Shown piece after piece: positions 63,901 to 64,000 of a stretch of 64,000 nt of DNA (positions are counted from its first letter, which is position 1; the number at the start of each line of letters is the position of its first letter). The position numbers and the translations under genes are program-made. The DNA comes from Paenibacillus sp. SYP-B3998 (GTDB lineage Bacteria; Bacillota; Bacilli; Paenibacillales; NBRC-103111): contig NZ_JAAIKC010000003.1 in assembly GCF_010820665.1 (NCBI RefSeq), positions 62,001 through 126,000 on the forward strand. The letters are read 5' to 3'. Under the pieces are notes generated by a model that worked only from the letters and a program-made list of their open reading frames with translations, was not told the DNA's origin and did not search any database.

Positions 63901-64000
63901 GAACTGCTTCCAACTTTTTTGGCGGATAAAGGGATTGCTCAAGCAATTCGCAAACTTGCTGATAAAGTGCAACTGAATCATAACTTTCAAATTCGTTTGA
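60919..64000 (+). CDS. Hybrid sensor histidine kinase with chitinase-type ectodomain (partial)
   Basis: The frame is open for 1027 codons and leaves the window without a stop. The order is: signal peptide (1-23, ends ANAQ); outer domain with two repeats of the chitinase FN3-like module (about 105-198 and 200-298; each has NMW, NGT-W-KLYEK and T-YYAELSN-YGV); membrane helix about 308-327; HisKA with His367 in RTSHELRTPLHG; HATPase_c with NAIKFTPSG, DTGIGIPED, GTGLGLSI; receiver with Asp681 in LLDIMMP; a GAF-like region (about 775-920); and a HisKA_3-type site, His945 in RRRLSSDLHDEVLQE, as in ComP/NarX kinases. AGGAGG lies 12 bases before ATG. It lies 1.85 kb from the chitinase start, on the opposite strand. 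Confidence 0.88.
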   Translation, partial: MKRGVQWFLASCIYVAFAQIANAQTEDLGMKLKICQETYQAAVIGDEVDEYPKWSMDELKVSMDAAQSLQNNPQANSHENEVVMAQLTKAMNDLTASKITKIVSMPEKPVLIHDNTTGDTSYNMWWGNNGTEWKLYEKVDQQDFHPIEQGNAQDLTPNPQKFKVALKNKDYNTYTYYAELSNSYGVTKSAPLTITLKEPNNIKPGKLDLRYSPNQNDGYEVAMNMWQGSNGTSWKLYEKKGEGKFELFQSGNLIDRTPEAQTITQTFRDKAYGTYFYYAELSNKYGVSQSDIIKVEHAAPWWLTGWAKTLFILILAAVTYMVFSMRLRGQRLKLDTQERELQWQYEFNRQLQQLNARKDEFLTRTSHELRTPLHGMIGIAESIVDRVNGDPKAIRKDLQLIISSGQRLSRLVNDILDFHQLKHNELDLSRKSVDMQKLVDVVFQQLYVLTRGKDVELENRLEADLSFAYVDEDRMFQVMHNIIGNAIKFTPSGSIVVSGKFNRHELEITIEDTGIGIPEDQLDVIFMPFEQGVHPQTGRYEGTGLGLSITKQLIELHGGRLTVQSQKGQGSRFVFNMPIDEVNNAVAPRSCRPERTDEQVQIRLEIPLILDEPGISDVEGGCFCASENKSFRILVVDDDAVNLQIIANHLSAKSWEVKLALDGREAFELMVGTQFDLILLDIMMPHMSGYDVCQQIRARNTLNELPILLLTARSNPEDVAEGFRCGANDYMVKPFTKQELLARIETHLALADGNRQLRMAKMSLEGEIATRLKMDVLLGDLSKIYKASHMHDKIVQEIYQLTRIEQIEMLTYDLQNCTILKGLDQVELLDRHRFDQFLASKCHHLTAGEWMESDTGCLLLLGGYGQVLHLLWLPTKLSVISFQDKLTLQLLSKYTAIFYENLYLISDMVQHIADLQQQDATPQWMSKLFMQISEHERRRLSSDLHDEVLQEVLRMGNELGRFQHTHTTEGIAVNWEKMKIDLENLAYLIRETCSELLPTFLADKGIAQAIRKLADKVQLNHNFQIRL

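Noticed and set aside
1..64000. tRNA, rRNA, CRISPR or complete insertion sequences
   Set aside because: No cloverleaf with CCA end, no rRNA words, no regular short repeats with spacers and no transposase gene were seen.

Overview
The window is chromosomal DNA from a low-to-mid GC, endospore-forming Gram-positive bacterium. It looks like Paenibacillus or a close relative (Paenibacillaceae). The reasons are the lexA/yneA/ynzC neighbourhood with Bacillus-type SOS boxes, AAGGAGG-type ribosome binding sites with many GTG and TTG starts, Rho-independent terminators, B. subtilis-type pairs (mrfA/mrfB, yojN/yojO), three ABC-F genes, kapB, a YhcN-type spore lipoprotein, and a Gram-positive Tad/Flp locus without a secretin. 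I see no rRNA, tRNA, CRISPR array, complete insertion sequence or prophage. These identifications rest on motifs and remembered family features; no database search was run.

Layout. 1-2.4 kb: SOS control (lexA, yneA, ynzC) and a HAD phosphatase. 2.4-6.6 kb: methionine salvage and synthesis (mtnD, metH). 6.8-11 kb: rnz, a 33-residue membrane ORF, then an operon of an OlsB-like N-acyltransferase, a LpxL-like acyltransferase and a YfhP-like membrane protein behind PhoP-box-like repeats. 11-18 kb: nitroreductase, then DNA repair (mrfA-mrfB, Fpg/Nei glycosylase, endonuclease IV). 18-20 kb: an ABC ATPase and an FtsJ/RlmM-like methyltransferase. 20-34 kb: a Ser/Thr kinase fused to a TadZ/MinD-like domain, a TspO remnant, a thioesterase, then a Tad pilus operon (tadZ, A, B, C, pilin, three TadE/G-like proteins, prepilin peptidase) ending in an FHA protein. 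34-41 kb: three ABC-F ATPases around a Dabb protein and an M42 aminopeptidase. 41-50 kb: small and sporulation-linked genes, a Gfo/Idh/MocA oxidoreductase, a TRIC-type channel and yojN-yojO. 50-53 kb: purT, a second thioesterase and an AIM24 protein. 53-57 kb (minus strand): sulfate ABC transporter. 57-64 kb: a secreted GH18 chitinase (minus strand), a decayed ABC ATPase, a small membrane ORF, a HAD phosphatase and a large hybrid sensor kinase that runs off the window.

How the parts may work together. Three systems stand out. (1) The sensor kinase at 60919-64000 has two chitinase-type FN3-like repeats outside the membrane and two different phospho-acceptor His modules inside. Its position near the GH18 chitinase suggests a chitin- or glycan-responsive phosphorelay. 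(2) The Tad locus is bracketed by a Ser/Thr kinase with a degenerate TadZ-like tail and an FHA phosphothreonine reader, suggesting a pilus machine controlled by protein phosphorylation. (3) The olsB-like operon with PhoP-type repeats suggests phosphate-starvation synthesis of phosphorus-free aminolipids, unexpected in Firmicutes. Decayed genes (TspO, ABC ATPase) and leader hairpins at several operons show local remodelling and possible attenuation control.
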